The translations under genes and the position numbers were made by a program. From Pseudomonadota bacterium (GTDB lineage: Bacteria; Pseudomonadota; Gammaproteobacteria; Xanthomonadales; Xanthomonadaceae): a stretch of DNA of 14,773 nt. The stretch is from the NCBI GenBank assembly GCA_023423675.1, contig JAFAFD010000470.1, positions 1 to 14,773 of the forward strand, written 5' to 3'. Positions within the stretch are counted from its first letter, which is position 1; each line of letters begins with the position of its first letter. Below, in pieces: positions 7,082 to 14,773 of the stretch. Under the pieces are notes generated by a model. That model saw only the letters and a list, made by a program, of their open reading frames with translations, was not told the DNA's origin and made no database searches.

Positions 7082-7558
7082 TCACGCAATATCCCATTTG
7101 TCCGCAGCGGCGGGCTTCTGCTTGTAGATCCCGCCGGCGAAGTCCACGTGCAGCTCCGTCCAGTCGCCACCCTTCTGGCGGGCCAGCACTTCAAAGTGCT
7201 TGGGGTGACGCTGCGGTTCCCCTGCAGATGTCCAGCCTGCCTGTTTCACGGCATCCAGGACGACGGCCGGGTCTGCCTGAACGTGCTTTTCGCCATGATG
7301 GCCCGGCCCATGGTGCGGCTTCTTGTGCTCGATCTGCACCCGCTTGCCACCGGTGCGGGCAATGCTGAGTACCTTGATCTCCGAAGGGCGACGTTCGCCC
7401 TCCAGCACAACGGCCAAGCCGGGCTTGATGGCGAAAGTTTCAGCGCCTTTCGGGCCCAGATCGGCCAGGTAAGGCTGGCCGTCCGCGAGCAGAGTGAAGC
7501 GGTGGGCGAACACGTGTTCAACAACGCCGGACAAGGCGATCTTTTCATGGTGCGGCAT
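7082..7558 (-). CDS. Conserved-looking hypothetical protein, two small domains with a His-rich linker
   Basis: A 158-residue soluble protein that I do not recognise. Residues 7-68 look like a small beta-barrel (alternating hydrophobic strands, LSGVVEHVFAHRFTLL through IKVLSIA). Residues 78-92 are a basic histidine-rich linker (HKKPHHGPGHHGEKH). Residues 96-150 form an alpha-beta unit (helix VLDAVKQAGW, then strands ending in LHVDFAGGIYKQ) that resembles a PepSY-like fold. There is no signal peptide or membrane segment. The ATG at 7558 has a good ribosome-binding site (AGGAGA about 6 nt upstream). A small inverted repeat (GCGCCC at 7574-7579, GGGCGC at 7586-7591) lies just before that site and could affect translation. 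It lies 123 nt downstream of the LOV kinase gene on the same strand and may share its transcript. Confidence 0.75.
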   Translation of the reverse strand: MPHHEKIALSGVVEHVFAHRFTLLADGQPYLADLGPKGAETFAIKPGLAVVLEGERRPSEIKVLSIARTGGKRVQIEHKKPHHGPGHHGEKHVQADPAVVLDAVKQAGWTSAGEPQRHPKHFEVLARQKGGDWTELHVDFAGGIYKQKPAAADKWDIA

Positions 7559-7681
7559 GTATTTCTCCTGAGAGCGCCCATGCTCGGGCGCAAATATCAG
7601 GTGGGTGCCGCACGGCGCGCTTGCAATGGACTTCGGTGCCGGACTTCAGCGCAGGTTGCCCCACGCAGATTGCATGATCAC

Positions 7682-9370
7682 TCAACCAACGCCGGTCGGC
7701 CCTTCCAGAACCAGGCGCACCTTGCGCAACAGCTGCTGCCGGTTGAAGGGCTTGTTCAGCACCTCGTACTCCGAACCACCTGCATCTGTACGTTCAATCC
7801 CAGCTTCCGCATAGCCCGTCGTCAGCAGCACCTTCAGCTTCGGCAGGCGGCGCTTGGCCTCGCGGGCAAGAAGTACGCCGTTCATGCCGCCGGGCATGAT
7901 CAGATCGGTGAACAGCAGGTCGAACACCTCACCCTGTTCCAGCAGCGCCAGCGCCGATGCCCCATCGTTGGCGATGCGGGTCTGGTAGCCGCCGGCTTCA
8001 AGCAGCATCTGCGCCAGTTCAGCGACATCATCTCGGTCTTCGACAATCAGGATGCGCTCGCTGCCACCCCGGTCCATGGCCATGTTGGAGGGCGCGGCAT
8101 CCTTGGTCAGCGCATCGGTCGTGGCAGGGAAATACAAGCTGACAGTAGTGCCCACGCCTGGCTCAGAGGCGATCCGTACGGTGCCACCGGATTGCTTGAC
8201 GAAGCCATAGACCATCGACAGTCCCAGCCCGGTACCTTCACCTTCCTCCTTGGTGGTGAAGAACGGGTCCATCACCCGGCGAACAATGTCGGGCGACATC
8301 CCGCTGCCGTTGTCCTGCACCGAGATGCAGACCAGACGACCCGCGGGCAGGTGATCGAGCTCGTTGGCGGCCGCCGCCTTGGAGACCTCAACGTTGCGCG
8401 TACTCAGCAGCACACGCTGGTCAGGACGCCCCTTCAGCGCATCGCGCGCATTGATGCCCAGATTGAGGATGGCCACCTCGGCCTGGGTCGTATCGATCCT
8501 GCAGTTCCACAGCGCGGGGGCGAGGTTCATCTGCAGCTCCACGTCCGCACCGACCCGCTGCGCGGCCAGCTCCACCGTGGAGGACACGAGGGAATTCAGA
8601 TTGACCGTACGGCCTTCCAGTTTCTGCCGTCGCGAGAACGCCAGCAGCTGCTGGGTCAGCACCGCGGCCTTGTTGGCGGCGGACTGCGCCTGGGTGGCGG
8701 CGCGCCTGACGAAGCTGTCGGACGGAAGCTCCTTGTCAGACGTCCCGGTGATCATCTCCAGATAGCCGGACATGACCTGCAGCAGATTGTTGAAGTCGTG
8801 CGCGATGCCGCCCGTGAGCTGGCCAAGGGCTTCCATCTTCTGTGCCTGGCGAAGCGAATCCTCTGCATCACGCCGGCGCGATACATCCAGCTGCGAGCCG
8901 AAGAAGTACACCAGCGTGCCGTCGTCATCGAACACCGGCGACACAAAAAGCGCATTCCAGAAGGTCGAACCGTCCTTGCGGTAGTTCAGAACCTCGGTCG
9001 CCGCCTCGCGGGTCTCAGCAATGGCTTCGCGGATCTCGGCGATCGCATCGGGGTCGGTTTCCGGTCCCTGCAGGAACCGGCAGTTGCGGCCAATCAGCTC
9101 GTCACGCTCATAGCCGGTCATCTCTACGAAGGCCCGGTTGGCGAAGATGATCGGATTATCGGGCTGGTGCGGGTCGGTGATGATCATCGGCATCCGCGTG
9201 GTTTCCACGGCGCTGAAAAAGATGTCCGAGCGCCTGTCGCCGATCGGCAACGCGTTCTCGCTTCTGACCGACGGCGAAGGAAACCCTTTGAATTGATCGT
9301 TCGACACGCGATTCCCTGCTCGGTTGGATCGGATCACCGGGATAGCGCCGGGCCCATCAGAGCCCGGCAC
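7682..9370 (-). CDS. LOV-domain blue-light sensor histidine kinase with C-terminal receiver
   Basis: Domain order is an N-terminal tail, LOV/PAS (about 48-165), HisKA dimerisation domain, HATPase, then a receiver domain (about 438-555). The LOV core carries [13 protein letters not shown] with Cys97, the residue that forms the light-driven flavin adduct, so this should be a functional blue-light receptor rather than an ordinary PAS domain. The kinase has His191 in AHDFNN, an N-box with Asn307, DNGSGM (353-358) and [10 protein letters not shown] (377-386). The receiver has VEDRDD (443-448), phospho-acceptor Asp489 in FTDLIMP and Lys540. HDFNN with a receiver marks a hybrid kinase of the LOV-HK-RR type described in Xanthomonas and other proteobacteria. 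No DNA-binding output is attached. It follows the SDR gene by 67 nt. Start is uncertain: ATG at 9370 lacks a ribosome-binding site, whereas GTG at 9307 has GGGA five bases upstream and gives 541 residues. Confidence 0.93.
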   Translation of the reverse strand: MPGSDGPGAIPVIRSNRAGNRVSNDQFKGFPSPSVRSENALPIGDRRSDIFFSAVETTRMPMIITDPHQPDNPIIFANRAFVEMTGYERDELIGRNCRFLQGPETDPDAIAEIREAIAETREAATEVLNYRKDGSTFWNALFVSPVFDDDGTLVYFFGSQLDVSRRRDAEDSLRQAQKMEALGQLTGGIAHDFNNLLQVMSGYLEMITGTSDKELPSDSFVRRAATQAQSAANKAAVLTQQLLAFSRRQKLEGRTVNLNSLVSSTVELAAQRVGADVELQMNLAPALWNCRIDTTQAEVAILNLGINARDALKGRPDQRVLLSTRNVEVSKAAAANELDHLPAGRLVCISVQDNGSGMSPDIVRRVMDPFFTTKEEGEGTGLGLSMVYGFVKQSGGTVRIASEPGVGTTVSLYFPATTDALTKDAAPSNMAMDRGGSERILIVEDRDDVAELAQMLLEAGGYQTRIANDGASALALLEQGEVFDLLFTDLIMPGGMNGVLLAREAKRRLPKLKVLLTTGYAEAGIERTDAGGSEYEVLNKPFNRQQLLRKVRLVLEGPTGVG

Positions 9371-9437
9371 CTTGCCACAACCGGCGTAAAAATGACCCCG
9401 TTCAGTCTTAACGGTTCAGAATAAAGCTGCTTTTTTC

Positions 9438-10331
9438 TCAGGCGATGCCGGCACCGCCGGTTACGCCGAACACTTCACCGGTCAGGTAGCTGCCTTCCTG
9501 GCTGGCCAGCAGCACATAGATCGGCGCGATTTCCACCGGCTGGCCCGGGCGCTTCATCGGCACCTGGGTGCCGAACTTGGTCACCGCCTCGGTCGGCTGC
9601 CCACCGGAGGACTGGAGCGCGGTCCAGAACGGACCCGGCGCAACCACGTTGGCGCGGATTCCCTTTTCGACCAGCTGTGCGGACAGCGCCTTGGTGTAGG
9701 CAACGATGCCTGCCTTGGTGGTGGCGTAATCCAGCAGGATCGCCGAAGGGTCATACGCCTGGACGGATGCAGTGGTGATGACCGCGGCGCCCGGCGGCAG
9801 GTGCGGAACGGCTGCCTGGCAGATCCAGTGCATGGCGTAGAGGTTGGTCTTCATCGTCTTGTCGAAGTCCTCCGCACTCAGCTCGGCGATGCTTTCGCGG
9901 TACTGCTGGCGGCCCGCATTCACCACCAGGATGTCGAGGCCACCGAACGCTTCCACCGTGCGCTCAACCAGCGCCTTGCACCACTCCGGGTCGGTGATGT
10001 CACCCGGCAACGCCAGCGCCTTGCGACCCTCGGCTTTGATCAGCGCAAAGACCTCCTCCGCGTCCGAGGCTTCGGACGGCAGGTAGGACAGGGCAACGTC
10101 AGCCCCCTCACGGGCGTAAGCGATGGCTGCAGCTCGCCCGATGCCGCTGTCGGCGCCGGTGATCAGCGCCCGGCGTCCGCTCAGCTTGCCCGAACCTTGG
10201 TAGCTGGTTTCGCCGTGGTCCGGCACAGGGTCCATGTCTGCCGCCTTGCCCGGCACCGGCTGCGGCTGGGCGGGGAAGGGCGGCTGCGGATACTGGCTGC
10301 GCGGGTCCTGCATTTTCAGACGATCATTCAT
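9438..10331 (-). CDS. Stress-type short-chain dehydrogenase/reductase with proline-rich N-terminal extension
   Basis: An NAD(P)-dependent oxidoreductase of 297 residues. A classical SDR core follows an approximately 45-residue Pro/Gln-rich extension. It shows cofactor motif TGADSGIG (58-65), NAG (138-140), structural Asn163, and the catalytic triad Ser189, Tyr202 and Lys206 (YATTK). The extension (MQDPRSQYPQPPFP...) and overall layout resemble the family of Bacillus general stress proteins and E. coli YghA. Their substrates are poorly defined (aldehydes or sugars). The start was set at ATG 10331, because AAGGA lies six bases upstream. A TTG at 10337 in the same frame would overlap that spacer. 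It sits 38 nt downstream of the GH15 gene on the same strand, suggesting co-transcription, and ahead of the LOV kinase gene. Confidence 0.93.
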   Translation of the reverse strand: MNDRLKMQDPRSQYPQPPFPAQPQPVPGKAADMDPVPDHGETSYQGSGKLSGRRALITGADSGIGRAAAIAYAREGADVALSYLPSEASDAEEVFALIKAEGRKALALPGDITDPEWCKALVERTVEAFGGLDILVVNAGRQQYRESIAELSAEDFDKTMKTNLYAMHWICQAAVPHLPPGAAVITTASVQAYDPSAILLDYATTKAGIVAYTKALSAQLVEKGIRANVVAPGPFWTALQSSGGQPTEAVTKFGTQVPMKRPGQPVEIAPIYVLLASQEGSYLTGEVFGVTGGAGIA

Positions 10332-10369
10332 GGTCAATCCTTATCGTGGGACGGGGGAGGGTGGGCCGC

Positions 10370-12211
10370 TCAGGGGCAGCCCTGGGTGTCTGCAATGGTG
10401 GCCATGGCCATCACCTGGGCCAGGTGGCTCAAGCCTTGCGGAGTGTTGCCGAGGTAGTGGCCCGTGGCCGGGTCCACCATTTCGCTGAGCACGCCCTGGC
10501 AGCGGCCAAGCGCGCCGTTCAACGCATCCACACGGGCGCGGGCGTCCTCGACGAAGCCCAGCCGTGCGTAGGCCTCAGCCATCCAGTAGGAGCAGGCGAT
10601 GAAGCAGCCTTCTTCTTCCGGCATGCCCGAGTAGCGGTAATGGAAGTCCGACTGGCCCAGCTCGCGGTCGATGGCGCGCAGCGTGGCCAGCAGGCGGTCC
10701 CTGCCGTCAAAGCGGAAGCGCACCGCCAGCGCCAGCGCCGCGTCCAGCTTGCCGCTGCCGGGGTACATCTCAAAGGCCTGCAGGGCATCGGACCAGCAAT
10801 GGGTTTCGATCCAGTCACTGATGCGGTCGCGCTCGCGTTGCCAGCGGTCGCGACACGTGGTCGGCAGCTGGCCCTGGTCAGCCAGCTCGACCGCCCGCGC
10901 CAGCGCCTGCCAGCAGCTGATCTTGGACATCGTGTAATGCTCAAGCTCAGGCAGTTCCCAGATACCGGAATCTTTCGCGCGCCAGTGGTCCGCGCAGAGG
11001 TCGGCAATACGCGAAAGCAGCTCCGCGCTGGCGCCATCCAGAATGTTGCCGGCCGCCACGAAACAGAACGCGGTCTCGAAGATGTCGCCGTAAATGCCAT
11101 GCTGGTGCTGGTCGCCGGCAAGATTGCCTTTCACCACCGGCTGAGTATTGCGGTAGCCGCGCATGGGCAGTTCCTGCACCGGTTCGACCATCTCGCCGTC
11201 CAGAGTGAATACGACCTTCGGCCCATGGCGGCGCAGCTGGCGCAGCAGCCAGGTGAATGCTGCCTTGGATTCAGCCTCCAAACCCGCGGCCAGAAACGCC
11301 TGGATCGTGTAACCCGCGTCGCGCACCCACGCGTAGCGGTAGTCGAAATTCTTGTCGCCGCCAATCCGCTCTGGCAGCGAGGTCGTGGCGGCAGCGGCAA
11401 TGGCGCCCGAGGGCGAGTACAGCAGCAGTTTGAGGGCCAGCGTGCTTCGCACGAACGTGGCGCGGTCCCAGCCGTCGTAGGACACATTACGTGCCCACGC
11501 CTTCCATTCCCGATCGGTCAGGTCGATGCGGCCGTCCACTTCCTCAACCGACGGCGCCACCAGTGGCTCATCCTCGCCGACCACAAGCGCTACCGTCACC
11601 CGCTCGCCGGCACTGACCGTGCATTCACCGCGTGCACCTTCGTCGGACCACTGCAGCTGCAGCGCCGGATGATGGATCACAACGCCCAGCAGCCGCTGCA
11701 CATGGAAGACCGTGTGCTCGCCAATGGACGAACAGTAGGGGCTGGCTGATTGCGCACGCGTGCTCGGGAACATGTGCACGGCAAACCGCACCTCGCCCTC
11801 CAGGCCCTCGATGCGGCGCGCCAGTTCGCACCAGGGCAGGCGACCGGCGTTGCCGCTGTTCAGCGATTCCGTCAGCGACGCGCGGCCGGACGCCGTCGTG
11901 AAGATCGTCTCCAGCACGTTGCTTTCCGCACGGTAATGGCGTTGGACGGTGCAAGGCTCGGTGGGTGCAATGCTGAAGTAGCCACCATGGCTGCCGTCCA
12001 GCAGGCGATCAAACAACGGCGGGCTGTCCATGTTGGGCGCACACCACCAATCGATGGAACCGTCGCAGCCGGTCAAGGCGACGGAACGCCCTTCGCCCAG
12101 CGCCGAGTATTGTTCGATGGGCAGCGCGCCGTTGCGCCTGCGCTCACTTGCGACCGGTGATGCGCCGATCTTCGTTTCATCAAGGGAGGTAGCCTCGGGC
12201 AACGTCGACAT
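10370..12211 (-). CDS. GH15 family glucoamylase / trehalase-like glycoside hydrolase
   Basis: A 613-residue cytoplasmic enzyme (no signal peptide) predicted to release glucose from alpha-glucans or to cleave trehalose. The N-terminal half is the beta-sandwich domain typical of bacterial GH15 enzymes (IEQYSALGEGRSVALTG, GSIDWWC). The (alpha/alpha)6 barrel contains KNFDYRYAWVRDAGYT (about 287-302), the general acid Glu419 in DSGIWE, and the general base Glu577 in LSEMVDPATGHYLGNTPQGLSHL. That final block is characteristic of prokaryotic GH15, which includes mycobacterial trehalases, so substrate cannot be fixed from sequence. The start at 12211 (MSTLPEA) has GGAGG eight bases upstream. The in-frame ATG at 12265 would add a Cys-rich 18-residue tail and has no ribosome-binding site. 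It leads the minus-strand group with the SDR and LOV kinase, and is divergent from the hydrolase gene. Confidence 0.93.
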   Translation of the reverse strand: MSTLPEATSLDETKIGASPVASERRRNGALPIEQYSALGEGRSVALTGCDGSIDWWCAPNMDSPPLFDRLLDGSHGGYFSIAPTEPCTVQRHYRAESNVLETIFTTASGRASLTESLNSGNAGRLPWCELARRIEGLEGEVRFAVHMFPSTRAQSASPYCSSIGEHTVFHVQRLLGVVIHHPALQLQWSDEGARGECTVSAGERVTVALVVGEDEPLVAPSVEEVDGRIDLTDREWKAWARNVSYDGWDRATFVRSTLALKLLLYSPSGAIAAAATTSLPERIGGDKNFDYRYAWVRDAGYTIQAFLAAGLEAESKAAFTWLLRQLRRHGPKVVFTLDGEMVEPVQELPMRGYRNTQPVVKGNLAGDQHQHGIYGDIFETAFCFVAAGNILDGASAELLSRIADLCADHWRAKDSGIWELPELEHYTMSKISCWQALARAVELADQGQLPTTCRDRWQRERDRISDWIETHCWSDALQAFEMYPGSGKLDAALALAVRFRFDGRDRLLATLRAIDRELGQSDFHYRYSGMPEEEGCFIACSYWMAEAYARLGFVEDARARVDALNGALGRCQGVLSEMVDPATGHYLGNTPQGLSHLAQVMAMATIADTQGCP

Positions 12212-12433
12212 CAACGCACCCTCCGGCAAGCGTGCAAGGCTGCCGGAACAGCAACAGGGGTGCACATGATGGGCATCTCAGACGTGGGGTGCATCGAAAC
12301 TAGGGAGCCGCATGCGCAAATGGGGTGAGGCAGTGTTCAACGCCACGTGATCATTGCGCGCCGTTGACACCCGCATGCACGCTCCATCGACACACCGACG
12401 ACCATGCTCGCGCCGCTACACGCTGAGGTCTGC
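12212..12433. promoter_or_regulatory. Divergent intergenic region between the GH15 and hydrolase-fusion genes
   Basis: These 222 bases must hold promoters for both divergent units. On the plus strand TTGACA (12364-12369) is a perfect -35 box, but at 17-nt spacing only TCGACA follows, a poor -10. On the minus strand TTGAAC (complement of 12336-12341) is a fair -35 candidate, also without a good -10. An activator or alternative sigma factor may be needed. No operator-like palindrome is clear. Confidence 0.35.
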
Positions 12434-13777
12434 ATGCAACGTCCCACACTTTTCCTCCTGCACAGCCTGGGCGCCAGCCATCGGGAGTGGGACGCGGTGC
12501 AACGCGTCCTCGGAAATCAATTCGAGTGCGTCGCACTGGACATACCTGGCTTTGGCGGAACCTCCGCATGCAGCGCGACCGACATCGATGCCCTCGTGGA
12601 CTGGTTCCAGCAGGAAGTCATCACACGTGCGCCCACCTGCTGGTTCGCCGTGGGCCACAGCATGGGTGGCAAGATCGCCACGCTGCTTGCCGCCCGCAGC
12701 CGCGATGGCGCACAGGGCCTGGCAGGCCTGGCCGGCGTGGTGCTGGTGGCCGCATCGCCCCCATGCCCCGAACCCATGCAAGAGTCGCGCCGCAAGGAGA
12801 TGCTGGGCTGGTTCGCCGAAGGTGGACCCGCCCGCGCCAATGCTGAAGCATTCATCGACGCAAACACGCATCGACCCCTGCAGGCTGCCACCCGCGAAGC
12901 CGCCATTCTCGACGTGCTGCGCACCGATCCCATCGCCTGGCGTGCCTGGCTGAACCAGGGTAGTCGCGAACATAGGCAGGAGGAAACGGCACACCTGCAC
13001 GTGCCTGCGCTGATACTGGCCGGCGCAGAGGATGGCGACCTCGGTGAAGCCGCCCAGCGTGCACTGAACGCGCCGCATTACATGCACGCAACCGTTGACA
13101 TCGCGCCGGACGCTGCGCACCTGATTCCCGTCGAGCAGCCGGAGTGGCTTGCCCACCGCATTGCGGTGTGGGCACTGCCATTGGCTGCACGCGCGCTGCC
13201 AATGGCATTCATCGAGTTGCTGGATGCCGAACGGGTTGCACCGCGCATGCGGGCCCGTCTGCTGGCCCGACATGCCATGCCGCTGCCGCTTACCGAGTCT
13301 GCGCTGCCCGCACGCCGTCTGGGTGTGCTCGCTGCCTTGGCGGCACGACTGGTACCCGGCGCAGATGCCGATGATCTCGCACTGCGCGTCGGCCACGCAC
13401 TGGTGAACCACGAGAGCGACGGCTGGCGTTTTGCCGACCTGCCACAGGATGCGGATGCCTGGGCGCAGGCGCTGGATCAGCTGGATGCCGCAGCCAATGG
13501 ATTCAGTACGCTTTCGCCCGCCGCACAGCAGGTACTGCTGGAACAGGTGCAACGGCAGAGCGTCGCCGCGCCTGCAAGCGCCGCGCTTGACCCTGCGCAG
13601 TGGGCGCTTTGGTTTGAAGATGCGAGGGCGCTCTTTGCCAGAACCTGGATGAGCCTCCCCTCCACTTGGGCCGCCATCGGCTACGACGGCTTCGCTGTCG
13701 GTGGCAAAGGTGCGCATAGTCCCGGCTACGAGCACACCAGGGCAGGGGTCATCGATGCGTGGCAGCTGCCATGCTGA
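12434..13777 (+). CDS. Alpha/beta hydrolase fused to a gluconate 2-dehydrogenase subunit 3-like domain
   Basis: Two domains in 447 residues. The N-terminal alpha/beta hydrolase (about 1-248) has LLHSLGAS (oxyanion region), LDIPGFGGTS, the nucleophile elbow GHSMGG with Ser76, Asp200 (LAGAEDGD) and His229 (DAAHLIP), a complete triad. It could cleave an ester or lactone. From about 290 the protein changes to a helical domain resembling gluconate 2-dehydrogenase subunit 3 (PF13618-type): LAALAARLVPGADADD, ANGFSTLSPAAQQVLLEQV, and a C-terminal WFEDARALFARTWMSLPSTWAAIGYDGF. That domain normally stands alone as the Tat-exported small subunit of a membrane GMC dehydrogenase, but no signal peptide exists here. 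The next gene is a GMC dehydrogenase starting inside the last codons, so both probably form one complex. The ATG at 12434 has GAGG five bases upstream. An ATG at 12404 has none. Confidence 0.88.
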   Translation: MQRPTLFLLHSLGASHREWDAVQRVLGNQFECVALDIPGFGGTSACSATDIDALVDWFQQEVITRAPTCWFAVGHSMGGKIATLLAARSRDGAQGLAGLAGVVLVAASPPCPEPMQESRRKEMLGWFAEGGPARANAEAFIDANTHRPLQAATREAAILDVLRTDPIAWRAWLNQGSREHRQEETAHLHVPALILAGAEDGDLGEAAQRALNAPHYMHATVDIAPDAAHLIPVEQPEWLAHRIAVWALPLAARALPMAFIELLDAERVAPRMRARLLARHAMPLPLTESALPARRLGVLAALAARLVPGADADDLALRVGHALVNHESDGWRFADLPQDADAWAQALDQLDAAANGFSTLSPAAQQVLLEQVQRQSVAAPASAALDPAQWALWFEDARALFARTWMSLPSTWAAIGYDGFAVGGKGAHSPGYEHTRAGVIDAWQLPC

Positions 13778-14773
13778 GTCGAACCCACCGCAGTGATGGA
13801 AGAGATGAGTCAGTCGATGCCGTCATCATCGGCAGCGGCGCCGGCGGTGCGCCTCTGGCGGCCTGCCTGGCCGAGGCGGGCGTATCGGTGCTGGTGCTGG
13901 AAGCCGGCCGCACATTCACGCCGGATGATCACCTCGCCGACGAACTGGCGACGGATATCTACTGGATGGAAGAGCGCCTCAGTGGTGGCCAGACTCCGAC
14001 GGCCTTCGGCGCCAACAATTCCGGGCAGGGCGTAGGCGGCTCCACCCTCCACTGGGGCGCGTTCTGCCCGCGGCCCGATGCGCGCGACCTGCGTCTGCGG
14101 TCGCTGACAGGGCAGGGGGCGGACTGGCCCATCGCGGATGCCGAGATGCGGGCATACGTGCAGCGGGTCGAGGCCTTCATCGGCGTCTCGGGCCCCGCGC
14201 ACTACCCGTGGGATCCGGCGCGCCAGTACGGCTATCCGCCCGTGCTGCGCAATGCCTCGGCCCAGGCCATGCAGCGCGGCTGCGACGCGCTGGGCATCCG
14301 CGTAACCGATGCGCCCGCCGCGCTGGTCAGCCAGGCCCGCCAGCAAGCGCACTGGGGCGTGCGTCAGGCCTGCAACCATTGTGGCGCCTGCCATCAGGGC
14401 TGCAGCAATGGCGCCAAGGCCAGCATGGATACCTCCTGGCTGCCGTGGGCGACGGCGCATGGTGCGGTCATCCGCGATCAAAGCCGGGTGGTGGACCTGG
14501 AGCGTGATGCCCTGGGCCGTATCAGCGCAGTGGTCTACCAACGCGACCATCGCCTGCACAGGGTGAAGTGCTCGGCAGCATTTCTGTGCGCGGGCGGCGT
14601 GGAAACACCGCGCTTGCTGCTCAACCTGGGGCTGGCCAACAGCAGCGGCCAGGTCGGTCGCAACTTCATGGCCCACGTGGCCACCCAGGTGTGGGGGTTC
14701 TTTGACGCGGACATGTGCATGAACCGCGGCTACCCGTCCTCGCTCATCACCGAGGATTTCGTGCGCCCGCACG
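13771..14773 (+). CDS. GMC-family FAD-dependent oxidoreductase (3' end outside the window)
   Basis: A flavoprotein dehydrogenase of the GMC type, predicted to oxidise an alcohol or sugar. 334 residues are visible and the gene runs off the window. The ATG at 13771 overlaps the stop of the hydrolase-fusion gene (ATGCTGA), indicating translational coupling. The FAD Rossmann motif is DAVIIGSGAGG (16-26) with Glu44 (VLEAGR) for the adenosine ribose. GVGGSTLHWG (87-96) is the FAD-contacting GMC block, and CAGGVETPRLL (273-283) is the second flavin signature. An unusual CxxCxxCxxxC cluster (Cys201, 204, 207, 211 in ACNHCGACHQGCSNG) resembles a ferredoxin-type iron-sulfur site seen in some GMC relatives. 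No signal peptide precedes the Rossmann fold. Pairing with a subunit-3-like domain suggests a gluconate/sorbitol-dehydrogenase-like complex. A cytochrome c may follow beyond the edge. Confidence 0.9.
   Translation, partial: MLSRTHRSDGRDESVDAVIIGSGAGGAPLAACLAEAGVSVLVLEAGRTFTPDDHLADELATDIYWMEERLSGGQTPTAFGANNSGQGVGGSTLHWGAFCPRPDARDLRLRSLTGQGADWPIADAEMRAYVQRVEAFIGVSGPAHYPWDPARQYGYPPVLRNASAQAMQRGCDALGIRVTDAPAALVSQARQQAHWGVRQACNHCGACHQGCSNGAKASMDTSWLPWATAHGAVIRDQSRVVDLERDALGRISAVVYQRDHRLHRVKCSAAFLCAGGVETPRLLLNLGLANSSGQVGRNFMAHVATQVWGFFDADMCMNRGYPSSLITEDFVRPH

Noticed and set aside
6872..9424. 850-codon plus-strand open frame across the 158-residue gene and the LOV kinase
   Set aside because: It crosses the strong terminator at 7051-7076 and lies opposite genes with complete catalytic motifs. 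The product has no domain.
10346..11749. 467-codon plus-strand open frame opposite the GH15 gene
   Set aside because: Shadow of GH15, whose catalytic blocks lie on the minus strand.
12416..13735. 439-codon minus-strand open frame opposite the hydrolase fusion
   Set aside because: Cys/Gly/His-rich low-quality product with no motif. The plus strand encodes a clear hydrolase triad.
13810..14772. 320-codon minus-strand open frame at the window end
   Set aside because: Opposite the GMC dehydrogenase, whose FAD motifs and cysteine cluster are unmistakable on the plus strand.

Overview
The window is GC-rich with strong G/C third-position bias and reads as a chromosomal segment of a Stenotrophomonas species (Lysobacteraceae). 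The best organism clue is a perfect inverted dimer of a GTAG-headed hairpin at 1625-1688, the form of the SMAG repeats known from S. maltophilia. The proteins also look typical of that group. The assignment is inference; no search was run.

Layout. 255-1628 (+) is a membrane-anchored EAL-domain c-di-GMP phosphodiesterase whose stop codon lies inside the SMAG element. 1800-3098 (+) is a CLC-type chloride transporter. 3100-3231 is a convergent intergenic stretch full of hairpins. 3228-3736 (-) is an unrecognised gene broken by two +1 frameshifts. 3755-3874 (+) is a short orphan piece of a serine hydrolase. 3881-4288 (-) is a short BLUF blue-light receptor. 4579-4770 (+) is a possible small zinc-ribbon protein. 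4897-7041 (+) is glycogen debranching enzyme GlgX, closed by a strong bidirectional terminator. 7082-7558 (-) is a small unknown protein. 7682-12211 (-) holds three same-strand genes, transcribed in the order GH15 glucoamylase/trehalase-like enzyme, stress-type short-chain dehydrogenase, LOV-histidine kinase-receiver. Divergently, 12434-13777 (+) encodes an alpha/beta hydrolase fused to a gluconate-dehydrogenase-subunit-3-like domain. It overlaps by 7 nt a GMC-family flavoprotein dehydrogenase (13771 to the window end, partial) that carries a ferredoxin-like cysteine cluster.

Themes. Two flavin blue-light photoreceptors of different families (BLUF and LOV) lie about 3.4 kb apart, near a c-di-GMP phosphodiesterase and storage-carbohydrate enzymes (GlgX, GH15) plus a stress SDR. 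The LOV kinase sits directly behind GH15-SDR, which suggests, without proving, light or stress control of alpha-glucan/trehalose turnover. The most unusual item is the hydrolase/subunit-3 fusion translationally coupled to a GMC dehydrogenase. It looks like a cytoplasmic two-gene redox system with a built-in hydrolase. No tRNA, rRNA, CRISPR array, transposase or phage gene was seen.
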